This document shows positions 19,326-27,571 of a stretch of 64,000 nt of DNA, piece after piece. The notes beneath the pieces were generated by a model, which was given only the letters and a program-made list of their open reading frames with translations, made no database searches and was not told the origin of the DNA. This DNA is from an uncultured Myxococcales bacterium (lineage in GTDB: Bacteria > Myxococcota_A > Bradymonadia > UBA7976 > VGTA01), in NCBI GenBank assembly GCA_937146725.1, contig CAKZRU010000015.1, positions 23,997 to 87,996 of the forward strand. The letters run 5' to 3'. The position numbers were made by a program, and so were the translations under genes. How positions within the stretch are numbered: the first letter of the stretch is position 1; each line of letters begins with the position of its first letter.

Positions 19326-20676
19326 AGATCAAATTCAGTCTGATCAGGCGGAGAGCCCTACAGCATCTTCAAAAGTGAGCTCTAAAGAGAGCTCAAGTTA
19401 TGTCAACCTTGACGCATCACTCGATATGACAACTAAAGATGGAAGTACTGAAAGTTGGTTTGCAAATACTGATGAATATCAAGCAATCGAGGGGCCGGCA
19501 CCAGAAAAACAGGATGTAACGGCTAAAAGAAAAGTCAACTTACCATCTTTGCCTTGTGACTTGGATGTATACTGCCTAACAAGCTTAAGAGCCGAAGGTG
19601 GAACAGCAAGAGTTTATCGTGCTTTTGAGACTCATTCCAAGCAACCTATTGCGATCAAATTACTGCGTCGGCGCTTTCATTCAGATGAATTGATTAAAAC
19701 AGTCTTTATGCGACATGGTAAAGCCTTATCCCAAGTCAATTTACCACACTTTCATCAGGTCATTGATAGTGGAGACTCACCTTGGGGCCCTTGGTGGGCC
19801 ATGAACTGGGTTGAGGGAGAAACCTTAACACAAATCATCAAGCAAGGTATTCAGTGGAAGGGAACAAGGCTCATTACTCTGATGAGCCAATTATGTGACG
19901 CCTTAATTGGCTTGCATACCCAAGATATTATTCATGGTGATTTAACGCCTGATAATGTCATCTATCATCATGACCCAAGAAGTGGACAAGAACAGCTCAC
20001 TCTGATTGATCTAGCCTTGCCCATACGGCTATATCGTGAGCAAGAAGCCAAAGAATATGACTCAGTTGAGCAAAGTATCTTAGCTTTTGGACAACCGGCT
20101 TATATGGCTCCTGAATGCTTAAAAGGAGACTTACCCACAAGTAAGTCAGATTTATATGGCTTAGGTTTACTCTTTTTTGAGTTGTGTACAGGCACACCGG
20201 TATATAGAGGTGCACCCTCAGAGTTTCTCAATGATTTACTTGAGAAAGAAGCACCGACCGCATCGAGTAGACAGTCTCCTTGGCCTTATCCATCTTCTCT
20301 TGATGCTTTGATTAGTCATCTCCTTTCAAAGAATCCTCAAAATCGGACTATAAGTATTCTTGAAGTCAAAGAGCAGTTGCAGGCGATGTTGCAGTTTTTG
20401 ATCAAGTCTGAGCAACATTCCAAAACCGAAGAATTTTCATCAGCACTTCTGAGTCAAGTGAGAGATGAAGTACAAAGTATTTTGGAGAATAAAAGGACAG
20501 AGGCCCATGAGATACAAAGTAAAGAAACGGACTCAAATCCGGTGATTAAATCATCGAGAACAAGCGATACTCTTCATGTCACGCCTGTCCAAAGCACACT
20601 CACTAAACTTAAGACTCAGTTGACTTGGATGGTGATTGGGATGATTTTTGCTTACTTATTATCAATCTTTTTATAG
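19315..20676 (+). CDS. Divergent Ser/Thr protein kinase with C-terminal membrane anchor
   Basis: 453 residues from the ATG at 19315 (an upstream GTG at 19306 is also in frame). The kinase domain spans ~85-365: glycine loop AEGGTARVY, ATP lysine K115 in IAIK, catalytic loop HGDLTPDN (Asp209, Asn214), and APE followed by SDLYGLGLLFFEL. DFG reads DLA (Asp232 kept), and the usual alpha-C Glu position in FMRHGKAL appears to be His134. The C terminus is one hydrophobic helix (WMVIGMIFAYLLSIF), so the kinase faces the cytosol on a tail anchor. Activity is plausible but reduced or unusual. It overlaps the dehydrogenase gene by 11 bases. Confidence 0.85.
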   Translation: MSTEDQIQSDQAESPTASSKVSSKESSSYVNLDASLDMTTKDGSTESWFANTDEYQAIEGPAPEKQDVTAKRKVNLPSLPCDLDVYCLTSLRAEGGTARVYRAFETHSKQPIAIKLLRRRFHSDELIKTVFMRHGKALSQVNLPHFHQVIDSGDSPWGPWWAMNWVEGETLTQIIKQGIQWKGTRLITLMSQLCDALIGLHTQDIIHGDLTPDNVIYHHDPRSGQEQLTLIDLALPIRLYREQEAKEYDSVEQSILAFGQPAYMAPECLKGDLPTSKSDLYGLGLLFFELCTGTPVYRGAPSEFLNDLLEKEAPTASSRQSPWPYPSSLDALISHLLSKNPQNRTISILEVKEQLQAMLQFLIKSEQHSKTEEFSSALLSQVRDEVQSILENKRTEAHEIQSKETDSNPVIKSSRTSDTLHVTPVQSTLTKLKTQLTWMVIGMIFAYLLSIFL

Positions 20677-20688
20677 AGATCAATTCAG

Positions 20689-23600
20689 TTACTTGAGTTG
20701 GTGTTCGGCGATATAAAGCTCAAAGCCAGCCCATTCTCGAGGATGTTGTCTTTCTTGAATGGCCACACGCCTAACATGAGTGAGGCAGCCCATCATACCA
20801 ATCAATAATGACCCTTCACTTAAACGCGAGATAATACGCTCCATCATTAAGTCAAAATATTGACCCTGCCAACGGCTGTGCAATAGACCACCGTGTAAGC
20901 TTGTCAGCAAGGTTTTAATCGAACGTTGCGGAACGATATAAGGACTGATATTGCGGGTCAGTATACAACTATTTGCATTTGCATAAACTAAAGCTCTCAC
21001 CGATTCGCTCATATTCAAATGTAGCTTATGAGAAGATTGGTCTGTTGGAAGATGTAAGGTGAAATCCAAAGTTCCGTGACCACTAAGTTCTCCCTCAAAG
21101 ATCACAATACTTGGTGCTTTTAAGCCAGTATCCTGTTCATCAGGACGGAGATATTGCTCGGACCATTGGGAAGGCGAATAGACCTCAAGCGTAGAAGATG
21201 GAGTCTTGGATAGCGCTTGCTCAAGGGCTTGATTTAACACTTGTCCTTGTTCATCACCCATCCCTACTTGATGAATAAGAGCAGAGCCTTGTCGAGGTGC
21301 ATGATTCATAAAAACAGGAGCCGCGGTTGATAGGGTAATTGCAAGTTCAAGTTTCTCGCCTAAGTAGCGATGATCTTGATCAAGTAAGGCAGAAAAAGGA
21401 ATTAGGGCTAAAATGTCATTAGGACTAATTAAAAGACGATGTAGCTTGTCTAGCTCTTTTGCAAAGGGAGCTAAAAGGACTTGGTATAATTTTTTGGAGG
21501 CTTCCTCAAAAAGATAATTAGGCTCATTCGCTGAAAGCAAACATTTGAGTAAGTCATTAACGTCATATTCAAGCTCAACTCTTGGATAGTGTATTTGCTG
21601 TGTGATCACACGCTGATTCTGAGTCACTAAATGACTAAAGAGCCAATCTTCAAAAACATAAAATTCTAAGCGTGCTTCTTGCGCGTTCAATGCTCTTTGA
21701 GGCCATGCGGGAGTATCTCTACGAGCCGCAAGCTGATTATAGACTTGATAAGAGGAAAGAGGGACTTCTTCTCTAGCAATCCACTTGCTTGTAAAGCGTT
21801 GACTATGTGTTGCTTGAATCACCTGTGAGAGTTCACGTTTTGGGGTGACAAAATAATAAGGATGATCTTGCTTTTTGATAATTTTAACTAGCCAACGGGC
21901 TGCGGCTTGGCACTCGGGAAAATTGAGTAGTACCTTCACTTGACCTTCAAGTTCATCCTCTTGGATCTTTGGTAACAGGATAGAAAACTGACAAAGATGG
22001 CTTCTCAAAGCACGTTGGCAAAAGCTCTCATAGGTTTTCTTTAAAAGTCCTTCTATCTTATCACCAAGAGCAACTCGCTTCTCATTGGACATGGTATGAT
22101 ACTGAGGCAAGTTTGCTTGTAAAAAAAGTAGGGTTGAGTGGAGCTGTAACTGTCTTTGTACCTCGCCACCACGAGCGCCTTCAACCTCTTTCAAAACCCT
22201 TTCAAACTGTGGACGGAGCTGTGCTGGTTGCTCTGAATTGATTGACAATTCTCGTTTTAGATTTTTAAGGATAAAAAGATTACTCAAGGCAATGCCGGTG
22301 GTATGATCAAGAGCTTGAGAGGCCTCCAAAGCTTTTTTGGCGCCCTTCATTTCACCTAAATGTGCGTAACTTAAACCAAGATAAATGACGGTTTCTAAGT
22401 AAGGTTCATAGGGCAGGCTATGAGCTAGATTACTCAGCAGTAAGTTAAGCAGATCTAGGTCTGCTAAAGCTTCTGGATGGTTTGTAAGGCGGACCAAGTC
22501 ACAACTACGTTTGATGCCAATGGTGATTAAAGTAAGCCTTTGATGGTCATGTTGCTCGCTTGCCCACCATTCAAGAAAGGCGACATCGTCATGGGTTAAC
22601 ACCGGACGAGGTATGGCTCGATTCAAGGCATTATAATAATCGGCAGAAGCCTTTTCAAAATGGCCGAAACGCTCATTGAGCATACCCGATAAAGATAAAG
22701 CACTTGCAGACAGCACCGGATCTCGGAGTGTATCAATGCGGGCTTTTGAGGCAACTGACTCAAGAACTTTTTGAGCTTGAAAGTCATCACCTTGGGCAAT
22801 TAAGCCTTCAGCAATTCTAACTTTGAGCCAGCCTTGTGTTTCTAAGTCCTTATTGTGATGAGTCGCTCTTTCAGTTTGCCGACGCGCGATTTCTTGTAAG
22901 TGATGTTGGCTTAAAGAGATCACTTCTTGCCAATGATGCAAGGCTAAACGTTCAGCATCTCTTTCATCTGCCAGCAGAGCCGCAAAGTCTCGGTGCATTT
23001 TAATGGTGAGTACAACTCGCCTTTCCAAGGGAGGTGTATACAAATAAGCGAGATTTTCTACTATGGTATGTTCTTCAAGAGAAATAAGACCAAATACCCA
23101 CTCAAAGGCAAAAACTGGAGCGCAGTATACAGCCCATTCAAAAGCTTTGAGCAATTCTTGATAGGCATCATCATAGGCTTGTTGATGGTAAAAGTTAGTA
23201 AAAAGAGTAAGAGACTCCTCGATATCAAGTGGTAAAGGTGGCGTTTTGATTTGTGAGCGGTAAATCTTTCTCATCCAATTGGGAAGAGCGATAATATTTA
23301 AACTTTGCTTGCTCAAGGTGTAGCACAAAAGCCCGGAGTCAATTGGACTCAATTGTGCGATTGTTGTGGGACTAATATGAGCTTCAAGAATAAATCTAGG
23401 ATCTTTTAGGTTTTGTGGCGGTTCAAAATCTCTAGCAATCAAATGACCTAGTTCTTCTTTGAGTGCTGGTTCGATATGAAGAGATGAATTATGAATGAGT
23501 AAGGATAGCTGGTGGCTCACCTCTCTACTGCTGGTCGTCGGACTTGGAAGTGCCTTAAAAAGTTCTATGAGCTGGGTCAAAACATCTTGATAATCTGGTG

Positions 23601-23898
23601 CATCATGTTGATCAAGGCATGCTAAAAAGTAGTTAAAGTGAAGTGCGATTTGGGCTTCAACTAAATGAGGATAATATTTATCGTATTCATCGATAGCCGT
23701 TTTAAGCAAAGCTCTAGCTTTAGGGTTCAAGTTTCGTCTTAAGACATCGATAGACTCCGATAAAATAGAATCTAATTCTTCTTGGTTCAAGTTTGAAGAA
23801 TATAGCTGCTCACTCGATGCTTGTTGCTCACTCGATGCTTGTTGCTCACTCGATTCTTGATTGAGTACATTTACTTGCGACTGACTTGGCTTATCCAC
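20689..23898 (-). CDS. TPR protein with C-terminal CHAT-like (caspase-fold) domain
   Basis: 1069 residues, starting at GTG 23898 with GGAG five bases upstream. After a short 6-residue repeat (SSEQQA) there are helical TPR-type repeats to ~residue 800. The last ~240 residues match the CHAT pattern: LLISPNDILALIPFSALLD, a His-Gly pair (SGHGTLDF, His941), a Cys 37 residues later (ANSCILT, Cys978), a GGLLHSRWQGQYFDLMMERI segment and a closing HPREWAGFELY. His and Cys fit the protease dyad of TPR-CHAT proteins, though the Cys context is unlike the common SACETG. The 361-residue gene lies 9 bases upstream, suggesting an operon. The target is unknown. Confidence 0.7.
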   Translation of the reverse strand: MDKPSQSQVNVLNQESSEQQASSEQQASSEQLYSSNLNQEELDSILSESIDVLRRNLNPKARALLKTAIDEYDKYYPHLVEAQIALHFNYFLACLDQHDAPDYQDVLTQLIELFKALPSPTTSSREVSHQLSLLIHNSSLHIEPALKEELGHLIARDFEPPQNLKDPRFILEAHISPTTIAQLSPIDSGLLCYTLSKQSLNIIALPNWMRKIYRSQIKTPPLPLDIEESLTLFTNFYHQQAYDDAYQELLKAFEWAVYCAPVFAFEWVFGLISLEEHTIVENLAYLYTPPLERRVVLTIKMHRDFAALLADERDAERLALHHWQEVISLSQHHLQEIARRQTERATHHNKDLETQGWLKVRIAEGLIAQGDDFQAQKVLESVASKARIDTLRDPVLSASALSLSGMLNERFGHFEKASADYYNALNRAIPRPVLTHDDVAFLEWWASEQHDHQRLTLITIGIKRSCDLVRLTNHPEALADLDLLNLLLSNLAHSLPYEPYLETVIYLGLSYAHLGEMKGAKKALEASQALDHTTGIALSNLFILKNLKRELSINSEQPAQLRPQFERVLKEVEGARGGEVQRQLQLHSTLLFLQANLPQYHTMSNEKRVALGDKIEGLLKKTYESFCQRALRSHLCQFSILLPKIQEDELEGQVKVLLNFPECQAAARWLVKIIKKQDHPYYFVTPKRELSQVIQATHSQRFTSKWIAREEVPLSSYQVYNQLAARRDTPAWPQRALNAQEARLEFYVFEDWLFSHLVTQNQRVITQQIHYPRVELEYDVNDLLKCLLSANEPNYLFEEASKKLYQVLLAPFAKELDKLHRLLISPNDILALIPFSALLDQDHRYLGEKLELAITLSTAAPVFMNHAPRQGSALIHQVGMGDEQGQVLNQALEQALSKTPSSTLEVYSPSQWSEQYLRPDEQDTGLKAPSIVIFEGELSGHGTLDFTLHLPTDQSSHKLHLNMSESVRALVYANANSCILTRNISPYIVPQRSIKTLLTSLHGGLLHSRWQGQYFDLMMERIISRLSEGSLLIGMMGCLTHVRRVAIQERQHPREWAGFELYIAEHQLK

Positions 23899-23907
23899 TC
23901 GAACTCC

Positions 23908-24993
23908 TCAGTCCATATTTTCTAGAGGAAAGTTATACTCATCACTGATGTGACTTTGTTGATTTAACTGTCGAATATGTTCATCTGTATGCTGAGCAAG
24001 TTCAAAGAACTTACAATCTTTTTGAATGTCTCTAAGTCTAGTCAGGACTTCGATGTTATTTGGATGTAGTTCATTGAGGATTGAAATATAATGCCAAGCT
24101 GCATGATGATCACACATTCGGCGTGACATATCAGCCAACATCAGTAAATGAGCTGTGTCATCACGCGTTTTTCCAAGTGCTTTTTGGATTTGTTGGTAAG
24201 CGAACTCAAGGCCTCGCAACTCAATGAGTAAGTTGCTATAATCATTCCACATCTCTATATCGTTAGGAACTAACTGAGTATATAGGGTAAAAAGTTCAAG
24301 TAAGCTTTCTTGCTCGGCTTCAGTCTCTGCATGGTTTCTCAGTTTGTAGATCTGTTCACGATATACGAGTGCATAGCTAATAGGACTGGGAACTGCCACT
24401 GGTAATAAGGCGAGGGAAAGCCTAGGAGCTGCTTGAGCATCAACTCTAAGATTTGATGAAATAAAGACATTATTCTCATCCGAATTATGTAGAGGCTCTG
24501 GAGTATTGTTTACATCATCAAAAGGGGCAATCTCATTGAATAAATCTGGAGGAGAAATCGCCAAAACCTTTTCTGTTTCAGGAAGTCCAAGGTTTTTAGG
24601 TGAATGATTGCGATCAAAGTCTTCTTGGAGTGAGTGATCTGTCTCATCGAAGTGATCCAAGTAATCAGGCACTAAAACTAAACGATCATAATCAGAATCA
24701 TCATTAAGGCTATCTTCAGCTAGGGCATCTTGTTCTTGTTGGTTGCTCTGTTCATATTGCTGGGCATCATATAGTTCCCAGTCTTCTTCGGCGACAGGAG
24801 TGTCTGGAATATGATCATCTTTTGGATCAGTAAATGGTTCGAGAGCAATCTTTTGATAAGGATCTTGGCGGGGAGTAACCAAGGATTCATTGTCAGTAAA
24901 CTTTGGATCATGCTTTGAATTAGACAAGGGGGACTGCTGAGAATTGTTACTTTTGGGTGCAACAAAACTACGTAGTTTCTTGAAAATACCCAT
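23908..24993 (-). CDS. Acidic protein with C-terminal TPR-like helices; partner of the CHAT protein
   Basis: 361 residues. A basic start (MGIFKKLRSFVAPKS) is followed by ~190 residues rich in Asp, Glu, Gln and Asn that look disordered. Residues ~205-345 are helical with TPR-like spacing (LLELFTLYTQLVPNDIEMWN, LLMLADMSRRMCDHHAAWHY). There is no signal peptide or membrane helix. The CHAT gene starts 9 bases after the stop, so both come from one mRNA and the product could be its substrate, activator or adaptor (inference from position). AAGGA precedes the ATG by eight bases. No named family recognised. Confidence 0.6.
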   Translation of the reverse strand: MGIFKKLRSFVAPKSNNSQQSPLSNSKHDPKFTDNESLVTPRQDPYQKIALEPFTDPKDDHIPDTPVAEEDWELYDAQQYEQSNQQEQDALAEDSLNDDSDYDRLVLVPDYLDHFDETDHSLQEDFDRNHSPKNLGLPETEKVLAISPPDLFNEIAPFDDVNNTPEPLHNSDENNVFISSNLRVDAQAAPRLSLALLPVAVPSPISYALVYREQIYKLRNHAETEAEQESLLELFTLYTQLVPNDIEMWNDYSNLLIELRGLEFAYQQIQKALGKTRDDTAHLLMLADMSRRMCDHHAAWHYISILNELHPNNIEVLTRLRDIQKDCKFFELAQHTDEHIRQLNQQSHISDEYNFPLENMD

Positions 24994-25153
24994 ATCATAG
25001 ATCCTTATTCATGATGAACAATGTCTTTTACACTTGTGATTGTGTTTATCATAGTTTTATGTCAATTTCACTATATCCTAAGCGGGCTCTTTGTAAAAAT
25101 AAGATTTCAACTTAATTCAAAATGTTTTCTAAGAGCCATCATTCAAGACTTCA

Positions 25154-25984
25154 GTGAGCAAAAGTATGAATAGTCAATGGGCAAATATGGCACTGAGAGA
25201 TGCCTTGTTTATGTGCTTTGATCTCGAAACAACGGGGATTAACATCGAATCGGATCGAATCGTCCAATTAGCAGTTTCATATTTTCAAGGTGGCCAAGTC
25301 GTTCAGCAGCATAGTCAAATCCTTAATCCAAACTGCCCCATTCCTGAGCAGTCGAGTGCTGTACATGGTATTTATGACAAAGATGTCGTAAACCAACCTA
25401 GTTTAAGTCAATTTTTACCCAAGCTTATCCCACATTTTAAAGGCGAAGTCTTAAGTCAGTTTTCAGCACCAATCTTATTGGGATATAACCTGGTCTCTTA
25501 TGATATTCCGTTATTTAAATATGAGCTCAAACGGATAAATGTTAATGAAGGCTTGGTTGATTTACCCGTTATTGATTTAATTTACTTTGCACGTTGGTAT
25601 TTGAGAAACCAAAAAATCAAGTTAGTCGATTTATGTCAATATTTTAAAGTGCCTTTAGAGCATGCTCACAACGCTCTGTTTGATGCTAAGGCCTGTGGTC
25701 TATTATTGCCCATGTTTTATCAAGCTGGGTATTTAGGAGAGACTGTTGGTGAGGTTTTAGAAATGCAAGCGCAAATTAAACCCAAACTAGATGCAGAGTA
25801 TAATAAATATCGAATGTGGTTATATCATGACAGATTTACAGATGCCCTTATTCTAGGACAGGGTAAATATCAAGGGACTCCTTTAATTCAATGTGACCCG
25901 AGTTATCTCCAACATTGCGTTACCAATTACGATTTACCAAACGCTGTTAAACAAGCTTTTGAAGCCCAATTAAATCAAGGTTAA
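25154..25984 (+). CDS. DnaQ-like 3'-5' exonuclease (DEDDh family)
   Basis: 276 residues from GTG 25154; ATG at 25166 is an alternative and neither has a strong ribosome site. Exo I is FDLETTGINIESDRIVQLA with the first two acidic residues. Exo II is LLGYNLVSYDIPLF with the conserved Asn and Asp. Exo III is HAHNALFDAKACG, giving the His and last Asp. This is the DEDDh arrangement of the PolIII epsilon/RNase T superfamily. No polymerase domain is attached. The ~85-residue C-terminal extension is not recognised. It probably trims 3' ends in DNA repair or RNA turnover; the exact role is open. Confidence 0.88.
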   Translation: MSKSMNSQWANMALRDALFMCFDLETTGINIESDRIVQLAVSYFQGGQVVQQHSQILNPNCPIPEQSSAVHGIYDKDVVNQPSLSQFLPKLIPHFKGEVLSQFSAPILLGYNLVSYDIPLFKYELKRINVNEGLVDLPVIDLIYFARWYLRNQKIKLVDLCQYFKVPLEHAHNALFDAKACGLLLPMFYQAGYLGETVGEVLEMQAQIKPKLDAEYNKYRMWLYHDRFTDALILGQGKYQGTPLIQCDPSYLQHCVTNYDLPNAVKQAFEAQLNQG

Positions 25985-26009
25985 GCGGGGTTATGAGCTA
26001 AGGTTTATT

Positions 26010-26039
26010 AGCTTACACTAGCTTACACTAGCTTATAGT
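26010..26039. repeat. Three 10-bp direct repeats between convergent genes
   Basis: The unit AGCTTACACT occurs twice in succession (26010-26019, 26020-26029) and a third time as AGCTTATAGT (26030-26039). The array covers most of the 48-base gap between two convergent stops and runs into the 3' end of the minus-strand gene. It is probably a small slippage expansion. Confidence 0.6.
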
Positions 26040-27553
26040 GGTTTACGCCGTCGTTTGCGTTTCTTAATGGGGCGCAAAATAAAGTCTTCATCAAGAGAGT
26101 TTGAAGTGATTAATGAGCGATCAATTGATTGAGAACGATCTAGAGTATTGCGTCTTAAACCAGAATCTCTATGGTCATTAGTATATAAACCTTCGTGATC
26201 TTCAATATACTGTGGTAGGTGACTGTCAGAGTTTAAACTCGGCTCAAATATAGGCTCAAAGGTTTGTACTTGAGGTAAGTCTTGAGTTGGATACTCAGCA
26301 AGAGTCTTCTCTGCTTCATTCTCATCAATCCTCAGTTTACTTGGTATAGCTTGCTCTTGAGCGACCTCTTTTGAAATCGACTGGTGAACGAGCTGAGTAT
26401 TATGTTTATCACTCTGCCTTTCGAGCTTTTTATAGAATTGATATTCGGTGATAAAGTAATCAACACGATTCAACTGAAACCACCACGCATCGAGTTCAGT
26501 AGGTGAAAAACTACTCAGTTCTTCGTGTCCTTCAACAAGTTGATAAAATTGCTCTCGTTCTTGTTTCATTTCTCGATCGACATTGACCAATGATTCAAGA
26601 GAGGCAAACCAAGAGCCAAAAAGTAATGCTTTTGAAGAAGGTGAGTAGCGCTGCCATTGACTCATTTGGGCTTGACCCATGCGCTCCCATTTAGACAATG
26701 AGCGCAGGGGGGGGCGGCGCCAAGTATTTAGAGCTTTTGTATTGGCTCGCTCTTTAGAGTCATCATGTGGCTGCTTACTTTCGTTAGGAGAGGCAGAATG
26801 ATGGATTGCTTGCTCATCTGACAGACTTTGGCTGCTTGTCATTCTTGAACTACTCATTGTTTTTTGGCGCTCTTTTTTTCGCTTCCGTTCTCTTCTTAAG
26901 CGTCGTTTACGACGAGCCGATCTTCTTTTTTCTCGTTCTTCATCATAAAGCTTCACCCTTGTGATTCCTTGAGGTTGGGCAGGCCTTATGATCTGATTTA
27001 AGCCATCTTTAGCAGGGATCATTGCTTCTAAAGATTGCTCATGATCATGCAGTGAGTCATCCGAGTTTAGATCATAATCATTCGTCCAATCTTGATCACT
27101 CAGTAAGAGTTGTTCAGCATAAGACTTATGTTCTGGGTGTATTTCGGCCTCATTGGCCTCATTAAATGAAGGCAGGTTTTGTTCATGATCATGAGTCTGA
27201 GGCTCTGAATCTTGCGGAAAAGCTGAGCTTGTTGTTAAGCCTAAACCGGGGAAAAACTCTGTGAATTGGTTTAGGAACTCTAGCTCATGCTCAGTTTTCT
27301 GCTCGGTTTCTTGCTGTTCTAATTGATCGTTTTGTTGAGTCTTTTCTTTTAAAGCTTGGCTCTTAAGCTGATTTGATTCAGACGAGTCCGTGCGATGACT
27401 CTCTTTGCTTTTTTGAGATTGATTTAGACGAGTGCTTTTTGGCTCTACTAAAGCTCTTAGCCACGACTGGCTAGAGCTTGAGTATAAGGTATTAGCTAGC
27501 CAATCTAAGGTTGCATTTAACCAAGTCCTAGGAAGTTTCCAAAATTGACTCAT
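26033..27553 (-). CDS. Unknown Ser/Gln/Glu-rich protein with Arg/Lys clusters
   Basis: 506 residues with low-complexity, probably disordered sequence. A very basic cluster lies near residues 200-230 (REKRRSARRKRRLRRERKRK) and another at the C terminus (KKRKRRRKPL). A more ordered helical stretch sits at ~285-365 (SLSKWERMGQAQMSQWQ onward). No signal peptide, membrane helix or catalytic motif is seen. The basic clusters could bind nucleic acid or acidic lipid; that is inference from charge only. It starts 18 bases after the P450-like gene and is likely its operon partner. Not recognised as any family. Confidence 0.55.
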   Translation of the reverse strand: MSQFWKLPRTWLNATLDWLANTLYSSSSQSWLRALVEPKSTRLNQSQKSKESHRTDSSESNQLKSQALKEKTQQNDQLEQQETEQKTEHELEFLNQFTEFFPGLGLTTSSAFPQDSEPQTHDHEQNLPSFNEANEAEIHPEHKSYAEQLLLSDQDWTNDYDLNSDDSLHDHEQSLEAMIPAKDGLNQIIRPAQPQGITRVKLYDEEREKRRSARRKRRLRRERKRKKERQKTMSSSRMTSSQSLSDEQAIHHSASPNESKQPHDDSKERANTKALNTWRRPPLRSLSKWERMGQAQMSQWQRYSPSSKALLFGSWFASLESLVNVDREMKQEREQFYQLVEGHEELSSFSPTELDAWWFQLNRVDYFITEYQFYKKLERQSDKHNTQLVHQSISKEVAQEQAIPSKLRIDENEAEKTLAEYPTQDLPQVQTFEPIFEPSLNSDSHLPQYIEDHEGLYTNDHRDSGLRRNTLDRSQSIDRSLITSNSLDEDFILRPIKKRKRRRKPL

Positions 27554-27571
27554 AGCTTGCTAATTTAAAAC

